Assembly: GCA_049317265.1 (NCBI GenBank)
Contig: JBMOIP010000012.1
Location: forward strand, 1-64,000
Reading direction: 5' to 3'
Length of the DNA: 64,000 nucleotides
Origin: CAIVAT01 sp049317265
GTDB lineage: Bacteria; Bacteroidota; Bacteroidia; Bacteroidales; FEN-979
Made by a program: the position numbers and the translations under genes. Under the pieces are notes generated by a model. The model saw only the letters and a program-made list of their open reading frames with translations. It was not told the DNA's origin and ran no database searches. Position 1 is the first letter of the stretch. Each line of letters starts with the position of its first letter. Below are positions 8,393-17,413 of the stretch, piece after piece.

Positions 8393-9058
8393 TTAGATAT
8401 TCAGATAGTTCATCAATGCATCAAAGCGATCCTGAAGCCCTTCGTGAAAGGAGTCTTCCTTCGACCATGAAGCTGTGACCAGGTAGTTCAGCCGGAAAAA
8501 CGACTGGAGCAGCGGACCAATCTCCATACGGTTAACCTTGATGGTAACCTCCAGCTTGGTGGAATCAGGCATGGATTGAACAAAGCAGCTGAGGATTTTG
8601 GCATCATTGGTTTCAACAACCTGGATCAGATCGGCCAGGTGGAGATCCTTCTCGCCTATTTCCAACACGATTACACCTCCGGGTTCGTTCAAGCCTATCA
8701 ATCCGGTCAGTTTTTCAACCACGGTCGAAAGGATGATGGCTCCCATATACTGCATTTTCTCGTTAACAACCGGCAGCATGGTGAGCCCCAGTGATGAAAA
8801 AAGTTCAAGAGCTTTGTAAAGATGCTGATCTTCATGAATGAACGCGCCTGGCAGCGTTAAATTATAGTGGCCGATTTCATCTTCCTGTTCATCCAACACC
8901 TGGATCTCCCTTTCAGAGATCACCCCTATGAAATTCGCGCCGTCAACAATCGGGAGATGGGACAAGCGTGCTTCTTCCATCTGAAGGAGGGCAAAAAGAC
9001 CAGTATCAGTGGGTTTAAGCGGAATTACATGGCCGGTAACGAGTTGTTTAGCTATCAT
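8393..9058 (-). CDS. CBS-pair / ACT-like domain protein
   Basis: A protein of 221 residues counted from the ATG at 9058. The open frame extends 18 codons further, but those lie inside rsgA, and family members begin MIAKxLV. Two CBS motifs span residues ~1-60 and ~70-125 (LSHLPIVDGANFIGVISEREI; LTMLPVVNEKMQYMGAIIL). An ACT-like regulatory fold follows at ~135-205 (GVIVLEIGEKDLHLADLIQVVE). CBS pairs usually bind adenine nucleotides; the output of this protein is unknown. It overlaps the rsgA stop by 11 bases, implying translational coupling, and in Bacteroidota it travels with nadK. Confidence 0.8.
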   Translation of the reverse strand: MIAKQLVTGHVIPLKPTDTGLFALLQMEEARLSHLPIVDGANFIGVISEREIQVLDEQEDEIGHYNLTLPGAFIHEDQHLYKALELFSSLGLTMLPVVNEKMQYMGAIILSTVVEKLTGLIGLNEPGGVIVLEIGEKDLHLADLIQVVETNDAKILSCFVQSMPDSTKLEVTIKVNRMEIGPLLQSFFRLNYLVTASWSKEDSFHEGLQDRFDALMNYLNI

Positions 9059-9956
9059 GGAGAATGCTAAGATAGGAATTATATCGTAAAACACTAACCG
9101 AACCGTTTTCAACCCCCTCTTTTACCTCACACCCGGGTTCATGTGTATGCGTACAGTTTTTATATTGACAGAAAGGCAATAACCGGTCCATCTCAGGAAA
9201 ACACCTGTGAATTTCGGTTTTCTCAAAATCAATCAATCCAAACTCCTTGATTCCCGGTGTGTCTACGATGAATCCATGGAAGGCAATCTCGTACATTTCT
9301 GCGAATGTCGTGGTATGCATTCCCTTCTGATGCATGGCAGATATGACGCCGACCCTGGGGTTCTGGGTGGGATCTATTGCCTTGATCAATGCCGATTTTC
9401 CGGCACCGGAGTGGCCCGAAAAGAGGCTTACTTTATCCCTTAAAAGCTCCCTGATTACCTCCACCCCATCGCCTCTGGTTGCAGAAGTGCGATAGCAGCG
9501 ATAACCTGCATTTTCATAAATGCCGGTCAGGTCGTCAAGTACTGCGAGAAGTTCAGGATCACAGAGGTCGATTTTGTTGAATATGATGCTTGCCGGGATG
9601 TGATATGCGGCAGCCGTAACAAGGAAACGGTCAATGAATCCATTGGAGGTGCGGGGTTGCGCAAGTGTTGCAACCAGGTATGCATGATCAAGGTTGGCGG
9701 CAATGATATGAGAAACTTTGGAGAGTTTTGTCGCCTTCCTGATGATATAATTTTCGCGTTTTTGAATCCGGGTGATCATGCCATGACTGTCACCCTGAGT
9801 GAGTTCCACGGTAACATGGTCACCAATGGCCACCGGGTTGGTGTGCTTGATGTCCTGCATGCGGAACTGACCCTTCAGCTTGCAATCAAGCCTGGTTCCG
9901 TCGTGCAAACGCACGATGATCCAACTTCCGGTCGACTTTACAACGATGCCTTCCAA
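9048..9956 (-). CDS. rsgA: Ribosome small-subunit biogenesis GTPase RsgA
   Basis: A protein of 302 residues with the circularly permuted GTPase order G4-G1-G3. An N-terminal OB fold (residues ~1-70) is followed by FNKIDL (G4), then GHSGAGKSALI (P-loop, G1), TTFAEMY (G2) and VDTPGIKEFG (G3). The C-terminal zinc knuckle is visible as CQYKNCTHTHEPGC. RsgA promotes late maturation of the 30S subunit. It is the first gene of the minus-strand cluster running to ompH, and its stop overlaps the start of the CBS gene. Confidence 0.95.
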   Translation of the reverse strand: MEGIVVKSTGSWIIVRLHDGTRLDCKLKGQFRMQDIKHTNPVAIGDHVTVELTQGDSHGMITRIQKRENYIIRKATKLSKVSHIIAANLDHAYLVATLAQPRTSNGFIDRFLVTAAAYHIPASIIFNKIDLCDPELLAVLDDLTGIYENAGYRCYRTSATRGDGVEVIRELLRDKVSLFSGHSGAGKSALIKAIDPTQNPRVGVISAMHQKGMHTTTFAEMYEIAFHGFIVDTPGIKEFGLIDFEKTEIHRCFPEMDRLLPFCQYKNCTHTHEPGCEVKEGVENGSVSVLRYNSYLSILHDS

Positions 9957-10025
9957 CTCACAGATTTAATGATGTGTTTCAATCTGTAAAAGTATAAAAT
10001 TATTATGGTTGAGAGGGATTCCGGT

Positions 10026-11138
10026 TTACACCAATGAGTAAACTTTTCCGGGCGAACAATGTACCACACCTTCAAATTCAAGATTCAGCAAGGCGGCTGA
10101 CACTTTACTCATGGCACTTTCAGCCTGGCTGCAAATTTCATCAATACCCAGCTGCCCGTTGGCCTGCAGTAAGCCGACGATTTTCTCTTCGTCCTCCGTC
10201 ATTTCAATAAAAATCCTTCGCTGCACCGGCTTTGGAGCCCCATTCTGCTCCTTCCACCCCAACAGGTATTCTATATCATCGGGTTTCTGGACCAACGCTG
10301 CCTTGTTTGTCCGGATAAGGTAGTTGGTTCCGTCAGAATAGGGATCTGTCACTCTTCCGGGAACAGCAAACACATCCCTGTTGTATGAGTTGGCAATATC
10401 GGCAGTGATCAGGGCGCCACCTTTCCTGCCAGCCTCCACAACAATAATTGCATCGCACATGCCTGCAATGATCCTGTTTCTCCTGGGGAAGTTGCACTTG
10501 TCGGGTTTTGACTGGCTTAAAAACTCGGTTATGAGTCCACCCTGCGTAACCATTCTTTCGGCAAGCGACCTGTGAATCCAGGGATAAACCGTATCAAGCC
10601 CATGACCCAGAACCCCTATGGTATTCAGACCGAAATCGAGTGCAAAGCGATGGGCATGGCTGTCGATGCCGTAAGCCAGTCCGCTGACGACCATTATCCG
10701 CTGGTGCAGGAGCCCTTCAATAATTTCATGTGTGACACTTTTACCATAGTCGGTGGCTTTCCTGGTTCCAACCATTCCAACTACACGGGCACCATTCAAA
10801 TCAGCCACCCCTTTGTAGAACAGAAGGACAGGGCTATCGAGGCATTGTTTAAGACGCTCAGGATACTCTTTATCAGTAAAAAACAGCGGGGTAATCCTGT
10901 ACCTTTCAATGAATGAAATCTCCTTTTCCGATCTTAACAGGATTTCGCTGGTTCTTGTCGCTGCAGCCAGCGCTTCACCAATCCTGGGCATCTTCCGGAG
11001 TATATGCCTGGGTTCACGGAATACGGCCTCTGCGCTGCCGCACATGGTGACCAGCTTTCTTGCGAGCACATCGCCAACACCGGGTATAAGTGTCAGTCCG
11101 ATCTGGTATAACAACTTTACTTCAGGCATCTTTGTCAT
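10026..11138 (-). CDS. dprA: DNA-processing protein DprA
   Basis: A protein of 370 residues from the ATG at 11138. The frame is open to 11339, but that extension runs into the divergent glycosyltransferase gene and lacks family similarity. Domains: an N-terminal helix-hairpin-helix region (LTLIPGVGDVLARKLV), the Rossmann-like DprA core (VGMVGTRKATDYGKSVT; VVSGLAYGIDSHAH; NFPRRNRIIAGM) and a C-terminal winged helix (residues ~305-370). DprA loads RecA on incoming single-stranded DNA during natural transformation and is widely conserved even in species not known to be competent. Confidence 0.93.
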   Translation of the reverse strand: MTKMPEVKLLYQIGLTLIPGVGDVLARKLVTMCGSAEAVFREPRHILRKMPRIGEALAAATRTSEILLRSEKEISFIERYRITPLFFTDKEYPERLKQCLDSPVLLFYKGVADLNGARVVGMVGTRKATDYGKSVTHEIIEGLLHQRIMVVSGLAYGIDSHAHRFALDFGLNTIGVLGHGLDTVYPWIHRSLAERMVTQGGLITEFLSQSKPDKCNFPRRNRIIAGMCDAIIVVEAGRKGGALITADIANSYNRDVFAVPGRVTDPYSDGTNYLIRTNKAALVQKPDDIEYLLGWKEQNGAPKPVQRRIFIEMTEDEEKIVGLLQANGQLGIDEICSQAESAMSKVSAALLNLEFEGVVHCSPGKVYSLV

Positions 11139-11220
11139 TTTCTGACAGTTTAATCGGTTTCGTTCATAAAAGGTGAAACAGTGTGAATAACTTTTCTTCC
11201 ACCTCCATGCGATTTTAATA

Positions 11221-11228
11221 TAAATTTG
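11221..11228 (+). promoter_or_regulatory. Candidate promoter -7 element for the glycosyltransferase
   Basis: TAAATTTG matches TAnnTTTG and lies 22 bases before the ATG at 11251 in the divergent gap with dprA. No -33 element is evident and the region is AT-rich, so a chance match is possible. Confidence 0.3.
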
Positions 11229-11250
11229 ATCTAAATAAGTACTGAATGCT

Positions 11251-12336
11251 ATGGCAGGGAAAAAGAGAGTGCTCATCTGTCCTTTAGATTGGGGAATAGG
11301 CCATGCAACCCGCTGTGTTCCCGTTATTTCACAATTCAAAGCCCTCGGTTACGAAGTCTTTGTGGCAGCAAGCGGACGGCCACTTGAATTCATCAGGAGA
11401 GAGTATCCCGAGATAACCTGTATTGATTTCCCCGGAGTTATCGTCAACTATCCCAGGAACAACCGGGTAGCCATGAAGATGCTTGAACTTTCACCCCGGT
11501 TACTCTATGGCATCTGGAAAGAGCACCGGACATTGAAAAAAATCATCGATCAAACACAGCCAACGCTGATTTTCTCCGATAACAGGTATGGTTGCTGGCA
11601 TAAGGCAATCCCATCCATTTTCATGACCCACCAGTTGAGTATCCAGGTACCCGGGAAATTAAAATTTCTGAAGGGCGTCCTTAACTCAATAAATTACAGG
11701 TTTATCAGGAAATATAGTGCTTGCTGGATCCCCGATTTTGAAGCACACCGTGGATTGGCAGGCTCCTTGTCACATCCGGACCGACTTCCGCAGAATGCTC
11801 ATTACGTGGGAATACTCTCACGTTTTTCACCGCTTCCCCAGCAACATCCCCGGGTTTCATCTCCTGGTTTTGATTTGCTGATCATGCTTTCGGGGCCTGA
11901 ACCACAACGAACCATCCTGGAGGAGAATATCCTGCGCCAGCTTGTCAGCCTCAACATGCAGGTCGCCATGGTAAGGGGCATGCCTGAATCGGATGAAGCC
12001 TATGTTCTTGACAACCGGATTCATGTCTTTGCCCACCTCGATTCTGTCAGGATGAATGAGCTGATCGACAGGTCGGCGCTGGTCATCTGCCGCTCAGGGT
12101 ACTCCAGTATCATGGATATTGTGACCCTTGGCAAGCGGGCCATATTCATCCCCACTCCCGGCCAAACCGAACAGGAATACCTCGCAAGGTACCTGATGGA
12201 TAAAAAGATCTATTTTTCCATGGATCAGGAGGACTTCAACCTTCTGTATGCAATCGAGATGTCGAAAAACTTCCCGGGGATGTTTATCCGGAACGACTAC
12301 CGGGAGATCAGGGAACTTATCGGGCAGCTAGCCTGA
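11251..12336 (+). CDS. MurG-like glycosyltransferase family protein
   Basis: A protein of 361 residues with a GT-B type layout. The N-terminal Rossmann fold begins VLICPLDWGIGHATRCVPVI, the glycine-rich loop GIGHATR being typical of GT28/MurG-related enzymes. The C-terminal nucleotide-sugar half has LLIMLSGPEPQR, then LVICRSGYSSIMDIVTLGKRAIFIPTPGQTEQEYLA. This last block matches the donor-binding motif of UDP-sugar transferases. It is not MurG itself: the length and acceptor half differ and no peptidoglycan gene is adjacent. Donor and acceptor are unknown. Its last 9 bases overlap the 3' end of lgt on the other strand. Confidence 0.75.
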   Translation: MAGKKRVLICPLDWGIGHATRCVPVISQFKALGYEVFVAASGRPLEFIRREYPEITCIDFPGVIVNYPRNNRVAMKMLELSPRLLYGIWKEHRTLKKIIDQTQPTLIFSDNRYGCWHKAIPSIFMTHQLSIQVPGKLKFLKGVLNSINYRFIRKYSACWIPDFEAHRGLAGSLSHPDRLPQNAHYVGILSRFSPLPQQHPRVSSPGFDLLIMLSGPEPQRTILEENILRQLVSLNMQVAMVRGMPESDEAYVLDNRIHVFAHLDSVRMNELIDRSALVICRSGYSSIMDIVTLGKRAIFIPTPGQTEQEYLARYLMDKKIYFSMDQEDFNLLYAIEMSKNFPGMFIRNDYREIRELIGQLA

Positions 12337-13137
12337 CTTTTCCGCTTTTCGCGAAGAGAGATAGATGAAAGTGATTCCAGCAATGACAAACGGAATCGAA
12401 AGGATCTGTCCCATGTTAAGGTAAAGCCCGCTTTCGAATCCCACCTGGGGCTCCTTGATAAATTCAACCACGAACCGAAGACCGAAAACCAGGATCATGA
12501 AAAGACCAAAAAGGAATCCAGGGGCAGGTTTTCCATCCTTTTTATAATAATACCACCACAAGATCAGAAAGATGCAAAGGTATGAAAGGCCTTCGTAAAT
12601 CTGGGTTGGATGCCTGGCAACTAAACCGTCGGATGGAGTTGTTGAACGCGGAAAGAAAAATCCCCATGGAAGCGTGGTTGGCAAACCATATATCTCTGAA
12701 TTCATCAGGTTTCCCATGCGGATCATGAACCCGGACAGTGCGACCACCACTACGATGCGGTCAATCACCCAGAGGAACGGTTTTTTACGGATATAGGAGA
12801 ATATCAAAATGGAAGTGATGATCCCGATGGCAGCGCCATGGCTGGCCAGCCCCCCTTCCCAAACCTTGAAGATCTTAATCGGATGGGCCAGGTAATATTC
12901 GGGTTCATAAAAAAAGACGTGTCCGAGCCGTGCACCCACAATCGTTCCGATGATCATGTATGTGGTCAGTTCATCGAGTAATTTTTCGGGGACCCCCTCC
13001 TTTTTAAAGAACTTCAGCATGATCAGGTATCCAAAAAAGAAGGAGAGGGCAAAGAACAGCCCATACCAGCGAATGGCAAAACCGCCGAATTCGAAAATTT
13101 CAGGACTGGGATTCCAGAATATGGAAAGGAGGTGCAT
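12328..13137 (-). CDS. lgt: Prolipoprotein diacylglyceryl transferase
   Basis: A protein of 269 residues with about seven membrane helices. Family signatures are present: IRWYGLFFALSFFFGY near the start, GARLGHVFFYEP, GGLASHGAAIG, the Lgt signature RMGNLMNSEIYG, and HPTQIYEG. It transfers diacylglycerol from phosphatidylglycerol to the lipobox cysteine of prolipoproteins in the inner membrane. It lies 11 bases downstream of the DUF2723 gene on the same strand, so they are likely one operon. Confidence 0.96.
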   Translation of the reverse strand: MHLLSIFWNPSPEIFEFGGFAIRWYGLFFALSFFFGYLIMLKFFKKEGVPEKLLDELTTYMIIGTIVGARLGHVFFYEPEYYLAHPIKIFKVWEGGLASHGAAIGIITSILIFSYIRKKPFLWVIDRIVVVVALSGFMIRMGNLMNSEIYGLPTTLPWGFFFPRSTTPSDGLVARHPTQIYEGLSYLCIFLILWWYYYKKDGKPAPGFLFGLFMILVFGLRFVVEFIKEPQVGFESGLYLNMGQILSIPFVIAGITFIYLSSRKAEKSG

Positions 13138-13148
13138 GGCTACATCGA

Positions 13149-16100
13149 TTATTTAAACCCCTTGATCTTCATATTAAACAATGTGTCAATTTTTGCAGCA
13201 AGCTGCGGCTGATGGTTTTCGGAAGCCACCATTGACATTCGTTTCATAATACCAAGAGATGTCTGGACATCCTGTTCAAAATACTGGGAACTTTCAGGCC
13301 CATATGAATTGTAATAGTCAAGATTCTGGCTGCATATTTCAGCCACCCTTTCGATCAGTTTGTTTGCTTTCTCGGGAGCGCCGGCCTTATAGTAGGTTTC
13401 TGCATAAGGCAGCATATACATGTCATAAGGCACTTTCGAATCCGGAAAATACTTGATGTAGGTATCCAGCATTTCAATGGCTTCCTTATTCTTTCCCATC
13501 TCCTGTAAACATTGAGCAACACGCATGAAGTTGGTTTTTGGCCTGACGGAATTATTCAGGCTTTCTGGATCAACGTACACATGCGGGTCATTCAGGTTGC
13601 CCCATGCACACTTATTCTTAAGGATATCGTAGGAAGTGATGGCATCAACACCACCCATTCCCTGGATATAGTCAGCAGGATCAGCCTTTACCGGCATAAA
13701 TTTATAGACCCAGCCCTGCACCATGCAGAATGAGTCGATGGCCACACAGTGGTTTACACTTGATGGCGCTGCAAAGTAGATCGGCCGTTCCCATTTGTTG
13801 GAGGCGAGAAGGTCGAGCAACATCAGGTCGTTTTTATAGAGCTGGTTCGACTTGATCGTCCAGCAGATGGAATCCACCATCTTCCCCTGGAGATATTTTG
13901 GCACGATACCATATTTAACGCATGCCGCAGAATCGACGGTGATCTTCACCTTTTTAGAGGGGAAAAACTTCATCCTTTCTCCATTCTGCAAGGTAAGGAA
14001 TGACTGGGGATCATCGCTCTTGATGAAGTCGATCATGTCCTTTAACTCAACATAACCTGTTAAACCGATATCATAGAACGGAAGAATGTCATTTGTTCCC
14101 TGCCTGTATTGCTCCTGGTTCAGCGTTAACGGGATTGGATCGGAAGTGTAGGCTTTTTTATACAATTGATTGATGTACCAGGGGCCGGATGCAAGCATCA
14201 GGTTCACCACGCGCACATCAGTACCGATTCCCTCCACCTCCTGGTCATACCAAAGGGGGAAGGTGTCGTTGTCGCCGTTTGTAAATAAAATTCCCTGGGG
14301 TTCACACGATTTGAGGTAGTTGGCAGCAAAATCGCGGCAAGCGAATTTACCGGAGCGGTCATGATCATCCCAATTTTCCTTTGCCATGATCCCAGGGACC
14401 AGTAAAAGGCATAACGCAAAAACGATGGCAATCGAGATATTTTCACCCATTTTTTTCCTAAGGAAATTGATTAATGGGATGACCCCCAACCCGATCCATA
14501 TGGCAAATGCATAAAAAGATGCGGCATAGGCATAATCCCTTTCACGGGGTTCATAAGGCTGCTGATTCAGGTAGACCAGGATTGCCAGGCCGGTCATGAT
14601 AAAGAGCAGTGAAATGATCATGGTGCCTTTATAGTCCTTCCCAAGGTGGAAAAAGAAGCCGATAAGCCCGAGAATCAGCGGGAGGAAATAATATTTGTTG
14701 GATGCCCTGTTTTTCTTGCTGTCGGGAAGGTCGGTCTGGTCGTTGCCAAGCCTTGATTTATCGAGAAAGGGGATTCCGCTGATCCAGTTTCCATCCTCCT
14801 TGCTGCCTCCGAATCCCTGTACATCATTCTGCCGGCCGACGAAATTCCACATAAAGTAACGGACATACATATGCCCGATCTGGTAGGTGAAAAAATATTT
14901 AAGGTTTTCGCCGAAGGTAGGGCGATTCAGCGTACCGGGTTTACCATCCTGGGTGGTGACTTCGATGGGAATCCCCTCCCCGCCCCAGTTTTTATAAAAC
15001 TCACCGGCTCCCCTGCGCTGGTTGCTCCACATACGTGGGAAGACCGTGGTAAACTTCGGATCCCACACAGGTACGGTTCCTTTTCGTTCATCGATCACGA
15101 TGTATTTGCCCGATTTCACATCCTTCTGGTAAACAGGGTTTCCGTCGGCATAATCAACGATGGGCGCATTGTAGTATTGACCATAGGCAATCGGAAAATC
15201 GCCGTATTGCTCGCGATTCAGGTACGATAAAAGGCTTACGGCATCCTGCGGCGCATTCTCATTGATAGGAGTATCTGCGTTGGCCCGGATCACCAGCATG
15301 ATGAAGGAAGAGTACCCGATCAGGATGAAAGCGAAGGCCAGGATAATGGTGTTGAGGATGGTCTTTCCTTTTTTGCGGGTGAAGTGAAGTCCCCACACAA
15401 TCAACCCGATCAGCAGGAAGAAATAGATGAGTGTTCCGGTGTTGAAAGGCATTCCCAGGCCATTGACGAAAATGAGTTCGAATTTTCCGGAGAGTTGAAC
15501 CATTCCCGGGATAATGAGGAACATTACAAATGCCAGGATGAGGATCGACAGGATGAAGGTAACCAGCATTCCCAATTTGGTAGGCTTTGGAAACTTCTTA
15601 TAATAATAGACCATGCAGGTAGCCGGAATGACCAACAGGTTCAGCAAGTGAACTCCAATGGCCAGGCCCATGAGGAAGGCAATCAGCACCAGCCAGCGGT
15701 AGGAGTGCTTTTCATCTGCCACATCCTCCCACTTCAGGATGGCCCAGAAAGAGATGGCGGTGAAAGCGGAAGACATTGCATACACCTCGCCTTCCACAGC
15801 GGAGAACCAGAAGGTATCACTGAAAGTATAGGCCATTGACCCGATGAAAGCGGCGGCAAAAACTGTGAACATCCCACCCTGGGTCAGCTCGCCTTTGGGG
15901 GCGACAATCTTTTTTGCAAACAGCACAATGCTCCAGAAGAGGAACAGGATGGTAAAGCCGCTCGAGATGCCCGACATCATGTTCACCATCATGGCAACAT
16001 GCGACACATCACCGAAAGCAAACAACGAGAAAAACCGTCCGATCATCTGGAACAGCGGGGCACCGGGAGGGTGTCCAACCTGCAGTTTAAAAGCTGTGGC

Positions 16101-16220
16101 AATATACTCGCCACAATCCCACCAACTGGCAGTAGGCTCAATGGTAAGCAGGTAAACCGTTGATGCAATGATAAAAGTGACCCAACCGAAAATGTTGTTC
16201 AGTTTCTGGAAATTCTTCAT
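13149..16220 (-). CDS. DUF2723 (TMEM260-like) polytopic membrane glycosyltransferase
   Basis: A protein of 1,023 residues from the ATG at 16220; the longer frame to 16271 adds 17 residues that precede a natural first helix and overlap the promoter element. The N-terminal domain has the DUF2723 signature TASWWDCGEYIATAFKLQVGHPPGAPLF with an acidic residue after the first helix, as in other GT-C enzymes. About 11-12 membrane helices follow up to residue ~630. A soluble C-terminal region ends in TPR-like helices (NKEAIEMLDTYIKYFPDSKVPYDMY). The eukaryotic relative TMEM260 is a protein O-mannosyltransferase; a similar role here for periplasmic proteins is an inference. It precedes lgt in an operon. 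Confidence 0.85.
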   Translation of the reverse strand: MKNFQKLNNIFGWVTFIIASTVYLLTIEPTASWWDCGEYIATAFKLQVGHPPGAPLFQMIGRFFSLFAFGDVSHVAMMVNMMSGISSGFTILFLFWSIVLFAKKIVAPKGELTQGGMFTVFAAAFIGSMAYTFSDTFWFSAVEGEVYAMSSAFTAISFWAILKWEDVADEKHSYRWLVLIAFLMGLAIGVHLLNLLVIPATCMVYYYKKFPKPTKLGMLVTFILSILILAFVMFLIIPGMVQLSGKFELIFVNGLGMPFNTGTLIYFFLLIGLIVWGLHFTRKKGKTILNTIILAFAFILIGYSSFIMLVIRANADTPINENAPQDAVSLLSYLNREQYGDFPIAYGQYYNAPIVDYADGNPVYQKDVKSGKYIVIDERKGTVPVWDPKFTTVFPRMWSNQRRGAGEFYKNWGGEGIPIEVTTQDGKPGTLNRPTFGENLKYFFTYQIGHMYVRYFMWNFVGRQNDVQGFGGSKEDGNWISGIPFLDKSRLGNDQTDLPDSKKNRASNKYYFLPLILGLIGFFFHLGKDYKGTMIISLLFIMTGLAILVYLNQQPYEPRERDYAYAASFYAFAIWIGLGVIPLINFLRKKMGENISIAIVFALCLLLVPGIMAKENWDDHDRSGKFACRDFAANYLKSCEPQGILFTNGDNDTFPLWYDQEVEGIGTDVRVVNLMLASGPWYINQLYKKAYTSDPIPLTLNQEQYRQGTNDILPFYDIGLTGYVELKDMIDFIKSDDPQSFLTLQNGERMKFFPSKKVKITVDSAACVKYGIVPKYLQGKMVDSICWTIKSNQLYKNDLMLLDLLASNKWERPIYFAAPSSVNHCVAIDSFCMVQGWVYKFMPVKADPADYIQGMGGVDAITSYDILKNKCAWGNLNDPHVYVDPESLNNSVRPKTNFMRVAQCLQEMGKNKEAIEMLDTYIKYFPDSKVPYDMYMLPYAETYYKAGAPEKANKLIERVAEICSQNLDYYNSYGPESSQYFEQDVQTSLGIMKRMSMVASENHQPQLAAKIDTLFNMKIKGFK

Positions 16221-16248
16221 AGAATTGTATTTAGCTGGAATTGCGCGG

Positions 16249-16256
16249 CAAAAGTA
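16249..16256 (-). promoter_or_regulatory. Candidate promoter -7 element for the DUF2723-lgt operon
   Basis: Minus-strand TACTTTTG, a full match to TAnnTTTG, 28 bases before the ATG at 16220. Its position argues against the longer upstream start at 16271. Confidence 0.5.
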
Positions 16257-16326
16257 CAAATTTACCCGCAAACAGAAGCCAGGAATTTTTTTCCATGCAA
16301 CGCGACAGCCAAAAGAAAATATTTTC

Positions 16327-16334
16327 TACCTTTG
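16327..16334 (+). promoter_or_regulatory. Candidate promoter -7 element for tRNA-Gln
   Basis: TACCTTTG followed by CA, a full match to TAnnTTTG, 64 bases upstream of the tRNA and pointing toward it. No -33 TTG at 17-23 bases was seen. Confidence 0.45.
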
Positions 16335-16398
16335 CACCCTCGATTTAAAACACGATTTTTCAATCTTCAATCGTAAATCGTACAATCGTCAATCATCC

Positions 16399-16469
16399 TG
16401 ACCCATGGTGTAACGGCAGCACTAGTGATTTTGGTTCACTTAGCCCAGGTTCGAATCCTGGTGGGTCAA
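16399..16469 (+). tRNA. tRNA-Gln (anticodon UUG)
   Basis: A complete cloverleaf can be drawn. The acceptor stem is TGACCCA (16399-16405) with TGGGTCA (16462-16468) and discriminator A at 16469. The anticodon stem AGTGA/TCACT encloses the loop TTTTGGT with anticodon TTG at 16431-16433. The T arm is CCAGG-TTCGAAT-CCTGG. The 3' CCA is not encoded. It stands alone between the DUF2723 gene and a block of secreted-protein genes, and a strong hairpin follows it. Confidence 0.97.
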
Positions 16470-16475
16470 CAAATC

Positions 16476-16523
16476 AAATGCGAAATGTGATGGCGGATCC
16501 TCCGCCTTTTTCATTTCGCATTT
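16476..16523 (+). terminator. Two-tier hairpin downstream of tRNA-Gln
   Basis: The outer arms AAATGCGAAATG (16476-16487) and CATTTCGCATTT (16512-16523) are perfectly complementary. Inside them GGCGGA/TCCGCC (16492-16497, 16501-16506) forms a second perfect stem followed by five T. The inner stem plus T-run fits a terminator for the tRNA. A further partial copy of the arm (catttcgcatttcatatttcgc) continues to about 16540. Confidence 0.7.
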
Positions 16524-16567
16524 CGCATTTCATATTTCGCAAGGAAGAAAGACCAAAGAAACGTTTT

Positions 16568-17302
16568 TTAAAATGCCCTTACAGCCCGTACATAGGTTGC
16601 AGTGGTCTTACTGGCCTGGCCATACTGGAAGCCATCCTGGAAGAGTTCGAACCATGCGGTTAGTGAAGTACTCTCGGAGGAACTCCAATAATACGTAAGA
16701 ATAAAGCCACCAATTGCAGCTTTTTGCAGGTACATTTGATGAAGCTCGTCTTTAGATGGTAAAAACCAGTCGCTGTAACCGTTCAGCACGAGCTCATCAC
16801 AAATCCTGGCTGCAGTCCCGGCTGTGCTGCATCCATTCACAAAAAGCGTGGTATTGGCCTGTCCTGAACCCAGGCTGGTGGACGTTCCGATGGTGGTTCC
16901 GTTGCAGCCCCATATAGCTCCTGTGCTTTGGTCGCCGGGAGCTGAAATCAACCCGTGCTGCCCTGTGCCATCGATGTAAAAAATAATGCCTCCCATACGG
17001 TTTTGGCCAATGGCATATCCAAATTCAACCAGCGTGTTATCCATCTTGCGCCATACGGTACCATCGTGATACACAAAGTACTTCCCGGTAGTATTGAAAA
17101 CAAGCAAGCCTTCAACAGGAGATTGAATCATGCCGATCTGGGTCAGGTCCATCCGGGGAGGAAGAAATCCCTTCGTGGTAGATTTCACTTCCAGCATCGC
17201 CGCATTGCTTGGCGGGGTATTGTCTGTGCTGATACTCACCTGGGCGGACAATGCGCTGCCAAGCAGCAGTACGAGGACAAATATCAGGGGAATGTTCTTC
17301 AT
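16568..17302 (-). CDS. Secreted DUF1566-domain protein
   Basis: A protein of 244 residues with a signal peptide ending at GSALSAQ. The N-terminal module (SNAAMLEVKSTTKGFLPPRM, up to DGTVWRKM at residue ~90) recurs in Bacteroidota surface proteins and in the tail-fibre-like protein at 19318 in this window. The C-terminal domain carries the DUF1566 pattern: GGIIFYIDGTGQHGLI, NGYSDWFLPSKDELHQMY, YYWSSSES and a final YVRAVRAF. DUF1566 domains are found in surface and lipoprotein-like proteins without a defined activity. It has no T9SS sorting domain and probably stays periplasmic or surface-associated by other means. It is transcribed away from the next gene and toward the tRNA. Confidence 0.8.
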   Translation of the reverse strand: MKNIPLIFVLVLLLGSALSAQVSISTDNTPPSNAAMLEVKSTTKGFLPPRMDLTQIGMIQSPVEGLLVFNTTGKYFVYHDGTVWRKMDNTLVEFGYAIGQNRMGGIIFYIDGTGQHGLISAPGDQSTGAIWGCNGTTIGTSTSLGSGQANTTLFVNGCSTAGTAARICDELVLNGYSDWFLPSKDELHQMYLQKAAIGGFILTYYWSSSESTSLTAWFELFQDGFQYGQASKTTATYVRAVRAF

Positions 17303-17360
17303 TGAATCACTATTAGAATGGGTTGGAGGTTGAGATTTTCGGTGAAGGCGAATATATAAG

Positions 17361-17368
17361 CAAAGTTA
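17361..17368 (-). promoter_or_regulatory. Candidate promoter -7 element for the DUF1566 gene
   Basis: Minus-strand TAACTTTG, matching TAnnTTTG, 59 bases before the ATG at 17302. A TTG on the same strand lies about 15 bases further upstream, slightly close for a -33 element. Confidence 0.4.
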
Positions 17369-17413
17369 AAACATTAACAATAACAATTGCCCCGAAGTGA
17401 TATTCCAATTTCG

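Noticed and set aside
15384..15839. 151-codon open frame antisense to the DUF2723 gene
   Set aside because: Antisense shadow rich in Q, E, N and H, opposite the membrane-helix codons of a well-supported gene.
16470..16560. Downstream hairpin region of the tRNA considered as an att site
   Set aside because: It is an inverted, not direct, repeat and no integrase or second copy is visible; it fits a terminator better.
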